Assembly: GCA_963842835.1 (NCBI GenBank)
Contig: CAWJIB010000003.1
Location: 124,001 to 188,000, forward strand
Direction of reading: 5' to 3'
DNA length: 64,000 nt
Origin: Roseiarcus sp963842835
Lineage (GTDB): Bacteria > Pseudomonadota > Alphaproteobacteria > Rhizobiales > Beijerinckiaceae
Positions within the stretch are counted from its first letter, which is position 1, and each line of letters begins with the position of its first letter. Under the pieces are notes generated by a model. That model made no database searches, had not been told where the DNA came from, and worked only from the letters and a program-made list of their open reading frames with translations. Shown one piece after another: positions 43,142 to 55,464 of this stretch. The position numbers and the translations under genes were made by a program.

Positions 43142-43588
43142 ATGGCAAAGAAAATTACCGGTTACATCAAACTGCAAGTGCCGGCGGGCGCGGCCAATCC
43201 GTCGCCGCCGATCGGCCCCGCGCTCGGCCAGCGCGGTCTCAACATCATGGAATTCTGCAAGGCCTTCAATGCGCGCACCGCGCAGATCGAGAAGGGCACG
43301 CCGATTCCGGTCGTCATCACCGCCTACCAGGATCGCTCGTTCACCTTCGAAATGCGCAATGCGCCGGTGACCTTCTTCTTGAAGAAGGCGGCGGGGCTGA
43401 AGATCGGCAAGAAGCCGGCTTCCGGCGCCAAGACGCCCGGCCGCGGCTTCGTCGGCAGGGTGACGAAAGCGCAGGTGCGCGAGATCGCGGAAAAGAAAAT
43501 GCCCGATCTCAACTGCGAAACGGTCGAAGCGGCGATGAAGATGATCGAAGGCTCCGCCCGTTCGATGGGCCTCGAGGTGGTGGGGTAA
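43142..43588 (+). CDS. rplK: 50S ribosomal protein L11
   Basis: 148 residues of the L11 family, which binds 23S rRNA at the GTPase-associated centre. MAKKITGYIKLQVPAGAANP, PPIGPALGQRGLNIMEFCKA, and PGRGFVGRVTKAQVREIAEK are hallmarks. GGAG lies upstream of ATG 43142. It is followed after 3 bp by rplA. The 245 bp between tRNA-Leu and rplK hold the promoter; no secE or nusG is upstream, unlike the usual cluster. Confidence 0.97.
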   Translation: MAKKITGYIKLQVPAGAANPSPPIGPALGQRGLNIMEFCKAFNARTAQIEKGTPIPVVITAYQDRSFTFEMRNAPVTFFLKKAAGLKIGKKPASGAKTPGRGFVGRVTKAQVREIAEKKMPDLNCETVEAAMKMIEGSARSMGLEVVG

Positions 43589-43591
43589 GTC

Positions 43592-44305
<714 letters not shown>

Positions 44306-44353
44306 CCGCGAGATCGTCGCCGCGGCCGGCAGGACGCGGCGGCCGAAAAAATC

Positions 44354-44392
44354 GCCCTCGCGAACTTGGCGCTCGCGAGGGCTTTTCTTTTT
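44354..44392 (+). terminator. Rho-independent terminator of rplKA
   Basis: GCCCTCGCGA (44354-44363) and TCGCGAGGGC (44373-44382) form a 10-bp GC-rich stem with a 9-nt loop, followed by TTTTCTTTTT (44383-44392). Confidence 0.9.
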
Positions 44393-44425
44393 GGCTTTAG
44401 GCAGGCCGGAGCCAGCCCCGCCGGA

Positions 44426-46700
44426 TCAGGCCTTCATCGCCGCCTTCACCGCCTCGGCGGTGATCGGCAGGCCGCGCACGCGCGCGCCGACCGCGTTGAA
44501 GATGGCGTTGCCGATCGCCGGCGCGACGACCGTGACCGCCGGCTCGCCCGTTCCGGTCGCCATTTCGCCGTTCGCGATGACCGCCACGTCGATCTCCGGC
44601 GCATCAGCCATCCGCATGGGCGTATAGCTGTTGAAGTTGGTCTGTTCGATGGCGCCGTTTTTCATCGTCGCCTTTTCGAACAACGCCAACGACATGCCCC
44701 ACGAAGCCGCGCCCATCACCTGGGCGCGCACGCCGTCGGGGTTGACCGCGGTGCCGACGTCGGAGGCCACTGTCAGTTTCTTGACCTTGACCGTACCGTC
44801 GCTCGCGACCGCGACATGGGCGACGCAGGCCGTCCAGGTCGCGGTCTTGCGCTCCTGCGAACTGACGCAGGCGACGCCGAGGCCTTCGCCCTTGGGGAGT
44901 TGCTTGGTGCCATAGCCCGCCAGGCCCATCGCCGCACGCAGCGCATTACCGAGGCGTTGGGCCCCCGCATTGTCGCCGGCGCCGTCGAGCATCGACAGAC
45001 GCAACTCGGCCGGGTCGCGGCCGGTCGCGTGCGCGACTTCGTCAATGAGGCTTTCCACCGCCCAGAACGTCCAACCCGGCGCGACCGAGCGCAATTGGCC
45101 CGACGGGGTGGCGTTTTGCGCCAACTCGTTGAGGATCGTGCGGATCGTGTGGTTGGGCACGCTGTAATAGAAGTCCGCGCCATGGACGGCGAAACCGTCC
45201 AGCGCGCCCTTCTTGTCGACCGACGGCGTCAAGAAGGCGGGAATGCCCCACCGCTTGGTCGGCCAGGCGCTGACCAGGTCGTGGTCGATCGCGACAATGT
45301 TTCCCTTGTCGTCGAGCCCCACGCGCATCTTCTGGTAGGTGAGCGGACGCGAGAAATCCATCGTCATGTCGTTCTCGCGGGAATAGATGACCTTGACCGG
45401 CTTGCCGACCGCTTGGGCGGCGAGCGCGGCGGGGATCATCATGTCGGAGTTCGAGCCGGCGCCCGAAGCCGCCGCCGATCCAGGCCTGATGGATCACGAC
45501 GTTCTTGGGATCGATCCCGACTGCGCCGGCCGCGATGGCGGTCGAACGGGTCATGAATTGATTGCCGCTGTAGAGGTGGAGGATGCCGTCCTTGAACTCC
45601 GCCGTGGCGTTCATGGGCTCCATGGGGCAATGGATATTGATGTTGGTGGTGTATTCGGCCTCGATGACCTTGGCCGCCTTGCCCAGGGCTTCGGCCGCGT
45701 CCCCCTCTTTGACGTACAACTCGCCGCCTTCCGGAAGCGCTTGCAGGCGCTTGGCCTCCGCCAGGATGGATTCGCTGGAAACCGATGCGTTCGGCCCGTT
45801 GTCATACGTCACTTTCAGCGCTTCGGCGGCCTTGATCGCCTCGCCGTAGGTCTTGGCGACGGCCACGACCCAGCCCGTGGTCGTGCCGGTCTTGTCGTCG
45901 AGCACCACGGCCTGGATGAAGCCGGCGACTTTCTTGGCCGCGCTGTCGTCGACCGCGGTCACCTTCGCGCCATAACGCACGGGCGGCGTCACGACGCGGC
46001 CGTAGACCATGCCCGGCAACATCGTGTCGATGCCGAATTTGGCCGTGCCGTTGACCTTGAGCGGGATGTCGAGCTGCGGCAGATCCTTGCCGATCATCGT
46101 GTACTGATCGGCGGTCTTGAGCTTGATCGCCTTCATCTCGTCAGCCGAGAACGCCTTGGTCGCCTTGCCCGACTTGACGATGTCGGCGTAGCTGACCGAC
46201 TTGCCGGACTTGGGATGCGAAACGCGGGAGTCGCCCGCGACGCATTCGCCCGCCGAGGCTCCGAGCATGCCCGCGCCGGCTTCGACGAGCGCCATCCGCC
46301 CCGCGGCGCCCGCGCGGCTCATGGCGTCGAAATTCATCATCGTGCTCCAGCTGCCGCCGGTGATGATGGCGCCCAAGACAGGGTCGCCGTATTTGGGATC
46401 GTTGCCGACGAGATTGACGCGCATGTGGCTCCAGGACGCGCCGAGCTCTTCGGCGACGATCTGGGCCATGGTGCTCGCAATATGCTGGCCCATGTCGGCC
46501 TTGCCGACGTTGACGGTGACGATCCCATCGGGCGCTATGGAGTACCAGATGCTCGGATCGTAGGGAGCGGCGGCCAAAGCCGGCGAAGCGCCGGGCAATG
46601 CGCCAAAGCCGCAGACGAGACCGGCCGCGCCGGCGCTGACGAGAAACGAGCGGCGAGAAAGGTCGACCGCGCCGTCTTGGATCTTCTGATGCTTGGTCAT
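44426..46700 (-). pseudogene. Molybdopterin-binding subunit of a xanthine dehydrogenase-family hydroxylase (IorB-like), frameshifted
   Basis: About 757 residues when restored. A twin-arginine signal (DLSRRSFLVSAGAAGLVCGF) points to export, as in isoquinoline 1-oxidoreductase-type and periplasmic aldehyde oxidases. The first part runs to QAWIGGGFGRRLE in one frame; the rest (MMIPAALAAQAVGKPVKVIY to ITAEAVKAAMKA) is in another. One extra base near 45447-45453 explains the shift (2275 bp, 3n+1). Both parts are otherwise uninterrupted. It overlaps the [2Fe-2S] subunit gene by 4 bp. There is no FAD subunit gene, fitting enzymes that donate electrons to a cytochrome. Substrate (aldehyde or N-heterocycle) unknown. 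Strong GGGAGGA before ATG 46700. Confidence 0.87.
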
Positions 46701-47188
46701 GCCTTCCTCCCAGCGCCCTGAACTTCGTTCGACGCGCGCAGGTCCGTGGCGGCGCGTTCGATGGCTTTCACGATGCGCGGATAGGTCATGCAGCGGCAGA
46801 GATTGCCGTTCATGTGTTCGACGATTTCTTCGCGCGTCGGGCTTGAGTTCTTGGACAGAAGCGAGGCCGCCTGCATGATCTGGCCGGACTGGCAATAGCC
46901 GCATTGCGGCACTTGCTCCGCGACCCAGGCCTTCTGCAAGGGATGATCGCTATGCTCGCTCAGGCCTTCGATCGTCGTGATTTTCTTGCCGGCGACTTCG
47001 CTGAGTTGGGTCTGGCAAGAGCGAACGGCGACGCCGTCCACATGGACGGTGCAGGCGCCGCATAGCCCGGCTCCGCAGCCGAACTTGGTGCCGGTCATCT
47101 GCAATTGCTCGCGGATGACCCAAAGCAGCGGCGTATCGTTGGGCGCGTCGACGCTCTCGGGTCGACCGTTTATGGTCAATACGGGCAT
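46697..47188 (-). CDS. [2Fe-2S]-binding subunit of a molybdenum hydroxylase (IorA-like)
   Basis: 163 residues. The N-terminal plant-ferredoxin-type cluster motif is GCGAGLCGACTVHVDG and the C-terminal helical cluster motif is CGYCQSGQI with NGNLCRCMTYPRI, giving the two [2Fe-2S] centres of the family. It shuttles electrons from the molybdenum site. First gene of a two-gene operon; it has no signal and would be co-exported with the Tat-tagged large subunit. Upstream, 316 bp (47189-47504) contain no supportable gene. Confidence 0.93.
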   Translation of the reverse strand: MPVLTINGRPESVDAPNDTPLLWVIREQLQMTGTKFGCGAGLCGACTVHVDGVAVRSCQTQLSEVAGKKITTIEGLSEHSDHPLQKAWVAEQVPQCGYCQSGQIMQAASLLSKNSSPTREEIVEHMNGNLCRCMTYPRIVKAIERAATDLRASNEVQGAGRKA

Positions 47189-47504
47189 GTTCCCTCCGTC
47201 ATGTGAGACTCGGGTTTTTCGCCCGAGCGGTCAGATTGCGCGTTGCCGGACCTATTCCAGCGGACGCGCCCCGACCTTTGTCATTAAGCCAGAGACGGAA
47301 ACTTGCGACGCCGGTCGCAACCGGCGATGCAAATCTAAATCCCAGACTGTAGGACAATCTATCGGCGCCTCGCAACGCGCGCAATTGCGCTTTGGCGCTG
47401 CCGCCAGAATTATTTTCCGTTATATTCCATTGGGATGAACGCGCCGAGGCCCTTCGCGGCGACGCCCGACGGGGCCCGGGTCTGGGGGACAGCGGCGCGC
47501 GACG

Positions 47505-48383
47505 CTATAGCGCGATCGCCGCGATTTCGTCGATGACGCGCGGCCATGTCTCGACCGGCAGCGAATGGCCCATGCGCGGCAGCGCCACGAGCCGCGCGCC
47601 GGGGATCGAGGCGGCGGTGTCCTCGCCGGCCGCCAGCGGCACGAGCGGGTCGTCGGCGCCGTGGATGACCAGCGTCGGCGCCGTGACGCTCGCCAGGGCG
47701 GCCTTGCGGCTGCCCGAGGCCATGACCGCGAGAAACTGGCGCTGACCTCCTCTGGGATCGAAGCCGCCGCGCGCGACGGCGCGCATGGCGCGCGCGCGGT
47801 CGCGTTTTTCGTCCTCGGGAAAACCGGAGCCGCGGAAGATGAGCCACGCCCTCACATTGGCTTCGACATATTCCTCGGGCGTCGTCGGCGGCGGCGCGGT
47901 GAAGACTTGCGCCGCCTGGGCGCCCGGCGGCGGCAGGTTGGGATCGCTGGTCGTCGACATGATCGAGGTGAGCGACCTGACGCGCGCCGGCCAGCGGATC
48001 GCCAATTCCTGTGCGATCATGCCGCCCATCGACGCGCCCACGACATGCGCGCCGGCGATCCCGAGAACGTCCATCAGCCCGACCGCGTCGCCCGCCATGT
48101 CCTTGAGGAGATACGGCGCGGCGAGCTTGCCGCCGGAGTTGGCCGGCGGCGTCCAATCGATCCTGGTCGATTTGCCGATGTCGCGGTTGTCGAAGCGGAT
48201 GACCCAAAAGCCGCGCGCGGCCAGCGCTTGGCAGAAATCGTCCTCCCAGAGGATCATCTGCGCGCCGAGGCCCGCGATCAGCAGCAGCGGCGGATCGCTC
48301 GGGCGGCCGAAGGTCTGATAGCAGATCTCGAGGCCGCCGACCGTCGCCAGCGCCTCTCCCGAATCAACCGCGATCTTGGACAT
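47505..48383 (-). CDS. Alpha/beta hydrolase
   Basis: 292 residues, serine hydrolase type. Oxyanion segment LLLIAGLGAQMILWED, nucleophile elbow GASMGG (Ser near 116), acid in HGADDPLVP and base His in RMGHSLPVE. The start GLEICYQTFGRPSDPPLLLI is typical of esterases and proline-iminopeptidase-like enzymes. The substrate is unknown. It is divergent from the SnoaL-like gene, 80 bp apart. Confidence 0.85.
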   Translation of the reverse strand: MSKIAVDSGEALATVGGLEICYQTFGRPSDPPLLLIAGLGAQMILWEDDFCQALAARGFWVIRFDNRDIGKSTRIDWTPPANSGGKLAAPYLLKDMAGDAVGLMDVLGIAGAHVVGASMGGMIAQELAIRWPARVRSLTSIMSTTSDPNLPPPGAQAAQVFTAPPPTTPEEYVEANVRAWLIFRGSGFPEDEKRDRARAMRAVARGGFDPRGGQRQFLAVMASGSRKAALASVTAPTLVIHGADDPLVPLAAGEDTAASIPGARLVALPRMGHSLPVETWPRVIDEIAAIAL

Positions 48384-48463
48384 TCCGGCGCTCCCGCTTC
48401 ATAGTGCGAGCTACGATAGGATTGGCCAAGGCGCAAGCCTCGCGCCGCGGCGAGGAGACGACC

Positions 48464-48862
48464 ATGAGCCCGAGCGCGCTCGCGAAATGGCATGCGATCG
48501 CCCAATCGCGCGACGCGGCGTCTCTCGACGCGCTGCTCGCCGACGACGTCGTGTTCGTCTCGCCGGTCGTCCATAAGCCGCAGGTCGGCAAGGCGCTGAC
48601 GAAAGCCTATCTCGTGGCCGCGCTGAGCGTGCTCGGCAACGACACGTTTCGTTATGTCGGGGAATGGACCGGCGAAAATTCGGCAGTGTTGGAATTCGTG
48701 ACGATCGTCGACGGGATCGAGATCAACGGCGCCGATTTCATCGCCTGGAACGCAGCGGACCAGATCGTGCGCTTCAAGGTCATGGTCCGCCCGCTGAAGG
48801 CGATCAATCTGCTGCATCAATTGATGGCGGCGCGTTTGGCGGCCGCCGGCGCTGGGCGTTAG
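48464..48862 (+). CDS. SnoaL/NTF2-like protein
   Basis: 132 residues forming a small cone-shaped alpha+beta barrel: HAIAQSRDAASLDALLADDV, then FRYVGEWTGENSAVLEFVTI and GADFIAWNAADQIVRFKVMV. Proteins of this kind bind or isomerise hydrophobic ligands; the exact role is unknown. GGCGAGGAG precedes ATG 48464. Its stop overlaps by 3 bp the stop of the convergent amidohydrolase gene. Confidence 0.8.
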   Translation: MSPSALAKWHAIAQSRDAASLDALLADDVVFVSPVVHKPQVGKALTKAYLVAALSVLGNDTFRYVGEWTGENSAVLEFVTIVDGIEINGADFIAWNAADQIVRFKVMVRPLKAINLLHQLMAARLAAAGAGR

Positions 48863-50097
48863 TCGGCGCCAGCCAGGCGCATCACGACGTCGAGAAGCAC
48901 GTTCGCGCCGGCAACGAGATCCGGCGCCGGAGTGGACTCGTTGGGGTTGTGGCTGACGCCGCCCAGACTGGGAACGAAGATCATCGCCGCCGGGCAGATC
49001 CGCGCCATCATCTGCGCGTCGTGCCCGGCGCCGGAGGTCATGCGCTTGGAGGCAAGGCCGCGACGCCGGGCGGCGTCCTCGATCAATTCGACGATGCGCG
49101 GATCGAAGGCGACCGGCTCGAAGCGCGCCAGCCGCTCGACCGAAATCGACACTCCCTCGGCGGCGGCGAGCCGATCGAGGAAGCCGTCGAGCGCGGCTTC
49201 CATCGACTGTAATCGGCGCTCGTCGGGATCGCGTATGTCGACGGTGAAGGTCGCGCGCGACGGGATCACGTTGATCGCGTTGGGCTCGAAGGCAATGCAG
49301 CCGACTGTCGCCACGCTCGGGGCGTTCGAGCCGGCGACATGGTCACGCAGAAAAGCGATGACCCGCGCGGCCGCAAGCCCGGCGTCGCGACGCATCGTCA
49401 TGGGCGTGGTTCCCGCGTGGTTGGCGACGCCCTCGATGGCGACGCGCCGCCACGAGATGCCCTGGACGCTCTCCACGGCGCCGACGGCCAAGCCTTCGCG
49501 ATCGAGCACCGGACCTTGCTCGATATGGAGTTCGACATAGGCGTGAGGACGCAGAAAGCCAGGCTCGTCCGGACCGGCATAGCCGATGCGTTGGAGTTCG
49601 GCGCCGAGCGCGGCGCCGTCGGTTGCGATCGTGGCCAGGGCGTCCTCGACCGCGAGGGCGCCCACATAGGCGAGCGAGCCCAACATGTCCGGGGCGAAGC
49701 GCACGCCCTCTTCGTTGGTGAAGGCGGCGACCGCGATCGGGCGCGCCGGCTTGAAGCCCGAGGCGCGCAGGGTTTCAATCGTCTCGAGGCCCGCCAGCAC
49801 GCCGTAGCAACCGTCGTAGACGCCGGCGTCGATCACGGTGTCGATGTGCGAGCCGACGAGGATCGGCGCGACATCGGCGCTGTCGCGCTCGCGCCAAACG
49901 CCGAAGAGGTTGCCGACGCGGTCGCAATGCAGCTCGAGACCGGCTCCATCCATCCACCCGACGAGTTGGTCGCGCCCCGCCTTGTCGGCGTCGCTGGCGG
50001 CGAGCCGCGTGAGCTTGCCGTCGTCGTCGCGCCCGATGCGCCCGAGTTCCTGAATGCGGCCGATGAGGCGGTCGGCGTCGATGGACAAGGGCGGCAT
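48859..50097 (-). CDS. M20-family Zn-dependent hydrolase (allantoate amidohydrolase / N-carbamoyl-L-amino-acid hydrolase type)
   Basis: 412 residues. Family motifs: LVGSHIDTVIDAGVYDGCYG (metal-binding His and Asp), AFTNEEGVRFAP (catalytic Glu pair), ELHIEQGPVLDREGLAVG, GVANHAGTTPM, and SGAGHDAQMMARICP. It cleaves ureido or carbamoyl groups from amino-acid-like substrates. ATG 50097 follows GAGGG at 8 nt. The gene lies 11 bp after the diaminopropionate ammonia-lyase gene, the same pairing as YgeX with YgeY-like peptidases, which suggests joint catabolism of a diaminopropionate-containing or ureido compound. Confidence 0.88.
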   Translation of the reverse strand: MPPLSIDADRLIGRIQELGRIGRDDDGKLTRLAASDADKAGRDQLVGWMDGAGLELHCDRVGNLFGVWRERDSADVAPILVGSHIDTVIDAGVYDGCYGVLAGLETIETLRASGFKPARPIAVAAFTNEEGVRFAPDMLGSLAYVGALAVEDALATIATDGAALGAELQRIGYAGPDEPGFLRPHAYVELHIEQGPVLDREGLAVGAVESVQGISWRRVAIEGVANHAGTTPMTMRRDAGLAAARVIAFLRDHVAGSNAPSVATVGCIAFEPNAINVIPSRATFTVDIRDPDERRLQSMEAALDGFLDRLAAAEGVSISVERLARFEPVAFDPRIVELIEDAARRRGLASKRMTSGAGHDAQMMARICPAAMIFVPSLGGVSHNPNESTPAPDLVAGANVLLDVVMRLAGAD

Positions 50098-50108
50098 GGC
50101 AGGCGCCC

Positions 50109-51320
50109 TCACGTCACGATTTCCGCGGCCCGGTCCGCGGCTGTCGTCGGGCGGTCGGGAGAGACGAGTTCGCGATAAAGGCCGGGATCGGTGGCGCCCT
50201 CGGAGACGACGATCAGGACGCGAGAGCGCGCGTCGAGACCGAGCGCGGCTCTCGCCTCTTGGCTCCCCGCCGCGCGAATGAGGCCGGCGAGGCCCGCCCC
50301 GCCGCTTTCTCCCGATACGATGGCCGGATCGGCGCCTGCCGGACGGGCGAGACGGTTCATCACCGCGATGGCGTCCTCGTCCTCGACCGTCATGAAGGCG
50401 TCGGCGGCCCGCGAGAGCACGCGCCAGGCGACTTGGGACGGCTCGTAGCATTCGAGCATCGCCATGACCGTGCGTTCGCCCGCCTCGACCTTGACGGGAT
50501 GGCCGACGCGCGCGGATTGCGCGAGGCAAGCGGAGCGAGAGGGTTCGACGACGACGAAGTTCGGCCGCGCATCCCCGAGAACGAGCGCGAGATGGCCGGC
50601 GGCGGCGGCCGCCAGGCCGCCGACTCCGGCCTGCACGAAGACATGGGTCGGCGGTTCCGCGAGTTCGCGCAGCGCTTCGCGAATCGTCGCGGTGTAGCCC
50701 TGCATGACCATCAGCGGAATGCGTTCGTAGCCGAGCCAGGAGGTGTCGGAAACGAGGGTCCAGCCCATCTCGGCGCAAACGCGCGCCGATTCGACGACCG
50801 AGTCGTCGTAAGTCCCCTCGACCCGGATCACCTCGGCGCCGAAACGGGCGATCGCCGCGACCCGCTCGTCGCTGACGCCGGAATGGACGAAGATCGCGGC
50901 TTTGGCGCCGACGAGCGCGGCGCCCTGCGCCACCGAGCGGCCGTGATTGCCGTCGGTCGCGCAGCCGAACGTCATCCCGCTCGCGAGGGCCCGAACGTCC
51001 TCAGCGCGCCATTCGCCGATTTCTATCGGGCGGCCGAGCCGTCGCGCGGCTTCTTCGAGCGTCAGGCGCACGACGGCGTAGGCGCCGCCCAGGGCCTTGA
51101 AGCTGCCGAGCCCGAGACGGAAGCCCTCGTCCTTCACGCTGACGGCGCCGACGCCCAGTTCGCGCGCGAGCGCGGGAAGGGCGTGCAGCGGCGTCGGCCG
51201 GTGATCGTCGCGATGGCCGAGGAAGCGCTCGACGTCGTCGGCGGCCCGCTCGCCGAGAGCTTCCGCGTCAATGGGGATGAGCGGCTTGCGATAGTCGGGA
51301 TGCCAGTTTCGAATCAACAT
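50109..51320 (-). CDS. ygeX: Diaminopropionate ammonia-lyase (PLP enzyme)
   Basis: 403 residues. PLP lysine Lys75 in RLGLGSFKALGGAYAV, the TFGCATDGNHGRSVAQGAALV segment, and the Gly loop QAGVGGLAAAAAGH match DpaL/YgeX, which converts 2,3-diaminopropionate to pyruvate and ammonia. A relation to threonine dehydratase-type enzymes is clear, but SFKALGG and ATDGNHGR are specific. The first gene of a two-gene unit with the M20 hydrolase; an Lrp/AsnC regulator is divergent 102 bp away and probably controls it. Confidence 0.9.
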   Translation of the reverse strand: MLIRNWHPDYRKPLIPIDAEALGERAADDVERFLGHRDDHRPTPLHALPALARELGVGAVSVKDEGFRLGLGSFKALGGAYAVVRLTLEEAARRLGRPIEIGEWRAEDVRALASGMTFGCATDGNHGRSVAQGAALVGAKAAIFVHSGVSDERVAAIARFGAEVIRVEGTYDDSVVESARVCAEMGWTLVSDTSWLGYERIPLMVMQGYTATIREALRELAEPPTHVFVQAGVGGLAAAAAGHLALVLGDARPNFVVVEPSRSACLAQSARVGHPVKVEAGERTVMAMLECYEPSQVAWRVLSRAADAFMTVEDEDAIAVMNRLARPAGADPAIVSGESGGAGLAGLIRAAGSQEARAALGLDARSRVLIVVSEGATDPGLYRELVSPDRPTTAADRAAEIVT

Positions 51321-51422
51321 CGCGATCGTCCGTCTTCGAGGCGGCGAACATATATTCCACGCGCCTCGATCGTTTCGCTCTATTATCGCCGCCCAAGCGC
51401 AATTTTGTTTCGCAGCCCGCCC
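51321..51422. promoter_or_regulatory. Divergent promoter region of ygeX unit and Lrp regulator
   Basis: 102 bp between two divergent starts. The centre is less GC-rich (ACATATATTCC near 51349-51359 and CTATTATCG near 51381-51389), fitting overlapping promoters bound by the Lrp-type regulator; no clear Lrp palindrome could be picked. Confidence 0.45.
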
Positions 51423-51911
51423 ATGCCCAAACGACCGCCGTCTCCCGCTGGAACCCTCGACCGCTTCGATCTGGCCATTCTGGCGATCCTGCAGAAGGAC
51501 AACACGACGCCGCAGCGCGCGATCGGCGAGGCCGTCGCCTTGTCGGCGCCGGCCGTCCAGCGGCGGATCAAGCGCATGGAGGAAAGCGGCGTGATCCGCG
51601 CCAATGTCGCGCTCGTCGATCCCGCCGAGGTCGGGCAGCCCCTGACGATCTTCGTCGAGGTTCAGCTCGAGAGCGAGCGGGCGCAACTGATCGACGCGGC
51701 CAAGCGCGCGTTCTCGGCCGCGCCGGAAGTTCAGCAATGCTATTATGTGACCGGCGAGGCGGACTTCATCCTCGTGATCGTCGTGGCGACGATGGGCGAA
51801 TACGAGGCGCTGACGCGCCGCCTGTTCTTCGAGAACAGCAACGTGAAAAAATTCCGCACCTTCGTGGCGATGGATCGCGTGAAGGTCGGACTGGCGGTTC
51901 CGTTGCCGTGA
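51423..51911 (+). CDS. Lrp/AsnC-family transcriptional regulator
   Basis: 162 residues. An N-terminal winged helix (LDRFDLAILAILQKDNTTPQ, then IGEAVALSAPAVQRRIKRME) is followed by a RAM ligand-binding domain (IFVEVQLESERAQLIDAAKR, YYVTGEADFILVIVVATMGE). Such proteins bind amino acids and regulate adjacent catabolic genes. The divergent position points to the ygeX-M20 hydrolase unit as its target, with diaminopropionate or a related amino acid as inducer by inference. Confidence 0.92.
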   Translation: MPKRPPSPAGTLDRFDLAILAILQKDNTTPQRAIGEAVALSAPAVQRRIKRMEESGVIRANVALVDPAEVGQPLTIFVEVQLESERAQLIDAAKRAFSAAPEVQQCYYVTGEADFILVIVVATMGEYEALTRRLFFENSNVKKFRTFVAMDRVKVGLAVPLP

Positions 51912-51926
51912 TCGGCGCGTGGCAGG

Positions 51927-52063
51927 CCCTCATCCGGCCGGCTGGCGCCGGCCGCCTTCTCCCGCGAGCGGGAGAAGGGTTGCGCCCCCCTCTCCCGCAT
52001 AGCCCGTCGGAAAGACGGGCGTTCTTCCGAACGCCCTATGCGGGAGAGGGGTGGGGTGAGGGC
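51927..52063. repeat. Palindromic intergenic repeat (CTCATCCGG...GGAGAGGGG type)
   Basis: Contains nested inverted repeats: GGCCGGCTGGCGCCGGCC, CTTCTCCCGCGAGCGGGAGAAG, and an outer arm CCCCTCTCCCGCATAG pairing with CTATGCGGGAGAGGGG around an inner CCGTCGGAAAGACGG. Related to 21713-21806. Lies between the convergent lrp and ppdK genes and may end both transcripts. Confidence 0.8.
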
Positions 52064-52103
52064 GGGCGCCGTGGCGATCAACCGCAAACGCTATCCCGCC
52101 CCG

Positions 52104-54782
<2,679 letters not shown>

Positions 54783-54820
54783 CAACCGCTCCCAAAAACC
54801 CGAATTCCGCCCCGGGCGCC

Positions 54821-55399
54821 TCAGCGCCGCGCGCGCAGTCCCATACCAAATGTCACCCAGCCCGCGCCATGGAACAAAAGGTCAACGCCGAGCAGGGTTC
54901 CCAGGACGTAGACGCTGTCCGTGGGCCAGCGCATGACGATGATCAATCCCAGCAGCAGCGTGACCGCCGAGGCGAGGAGGACCATGCCGCGCGGTTGCTC
55001 GGCGGGGAGCTGAAGCGCGAGATAGCCGCGCACGACCGCCGCGGCGATGAGCCCTGCGCCAAGCGCGAGCGTGAGCGCAAGCGAGGCGAAAATCGGATTG
55101 ATGATGCAGACGACGCCCGCGGCGAGGTAGAGAACGCCGCCGATCACCCACAGAAAGAACCGCCTCCAGCCCTGCGCGTGCGCGCCGATTCCGATTTCGG
55201 CCGCGCCGGCCACGAGGAAGAAGACTCCATTCAGCGTCACGGTGGCGATGGTGGAGGCCAAGGTGAAGATCAACGCCGCCGCGCCGAGCAGGATCAGCAG
55301 CGCGCCGAATGCGACGATCGCGCCCCATTTGTCGCGCAGACGCTCGATCGCTTCGCCCAGACTATGCGGGCCGAGGTTGTTGTTCGATGCGTTCGGCAT
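54821..55399 (-). CDS. HdeD-family membrane protein
   Basis: 192 residues with about six hydrophobic helices in three hairpins: WGAIVAFGALLILLGAAALI, TLNGVFFLVAGAAEIGIGAH, FFLWVIGGVLYLAAGVVCII and GMVLLASAVTLLLGLIIVMR. HdeD proteins are inner-membrane acid-stress factors of unclear mechanism. ATG 55399 is preceded by GGGGGAAG. It lies between hrcA and ppdK on the same strand, spaced 38-65 bp, so cotranscription is possible. Confidence 0.88.
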   Translation of the reverse strand: MPNASNNNLGPHSLGEAIERLRDKWGAIVAFGALLILLGAAALIFTLASTIATVTLNGVFFLVAGAAEIGIGAHAQGWRRFFLWVIGGVLYLAAGVVCIINPIFASLALTLALGAGLIAAAVVRGYLALQLPAEQPRGMVLLASAVTLLLGLIIVMRWPTDSVYVLGTLLGVDLLFHGAGWVTFGMGLRARR

Positions 55400-55464
55400 G
55401 GCGTCTTCCCCCTTGCGATCGCGCGCTTCTAGCGCAATTCGGCGCACGGCTCCAATGCCGATCT

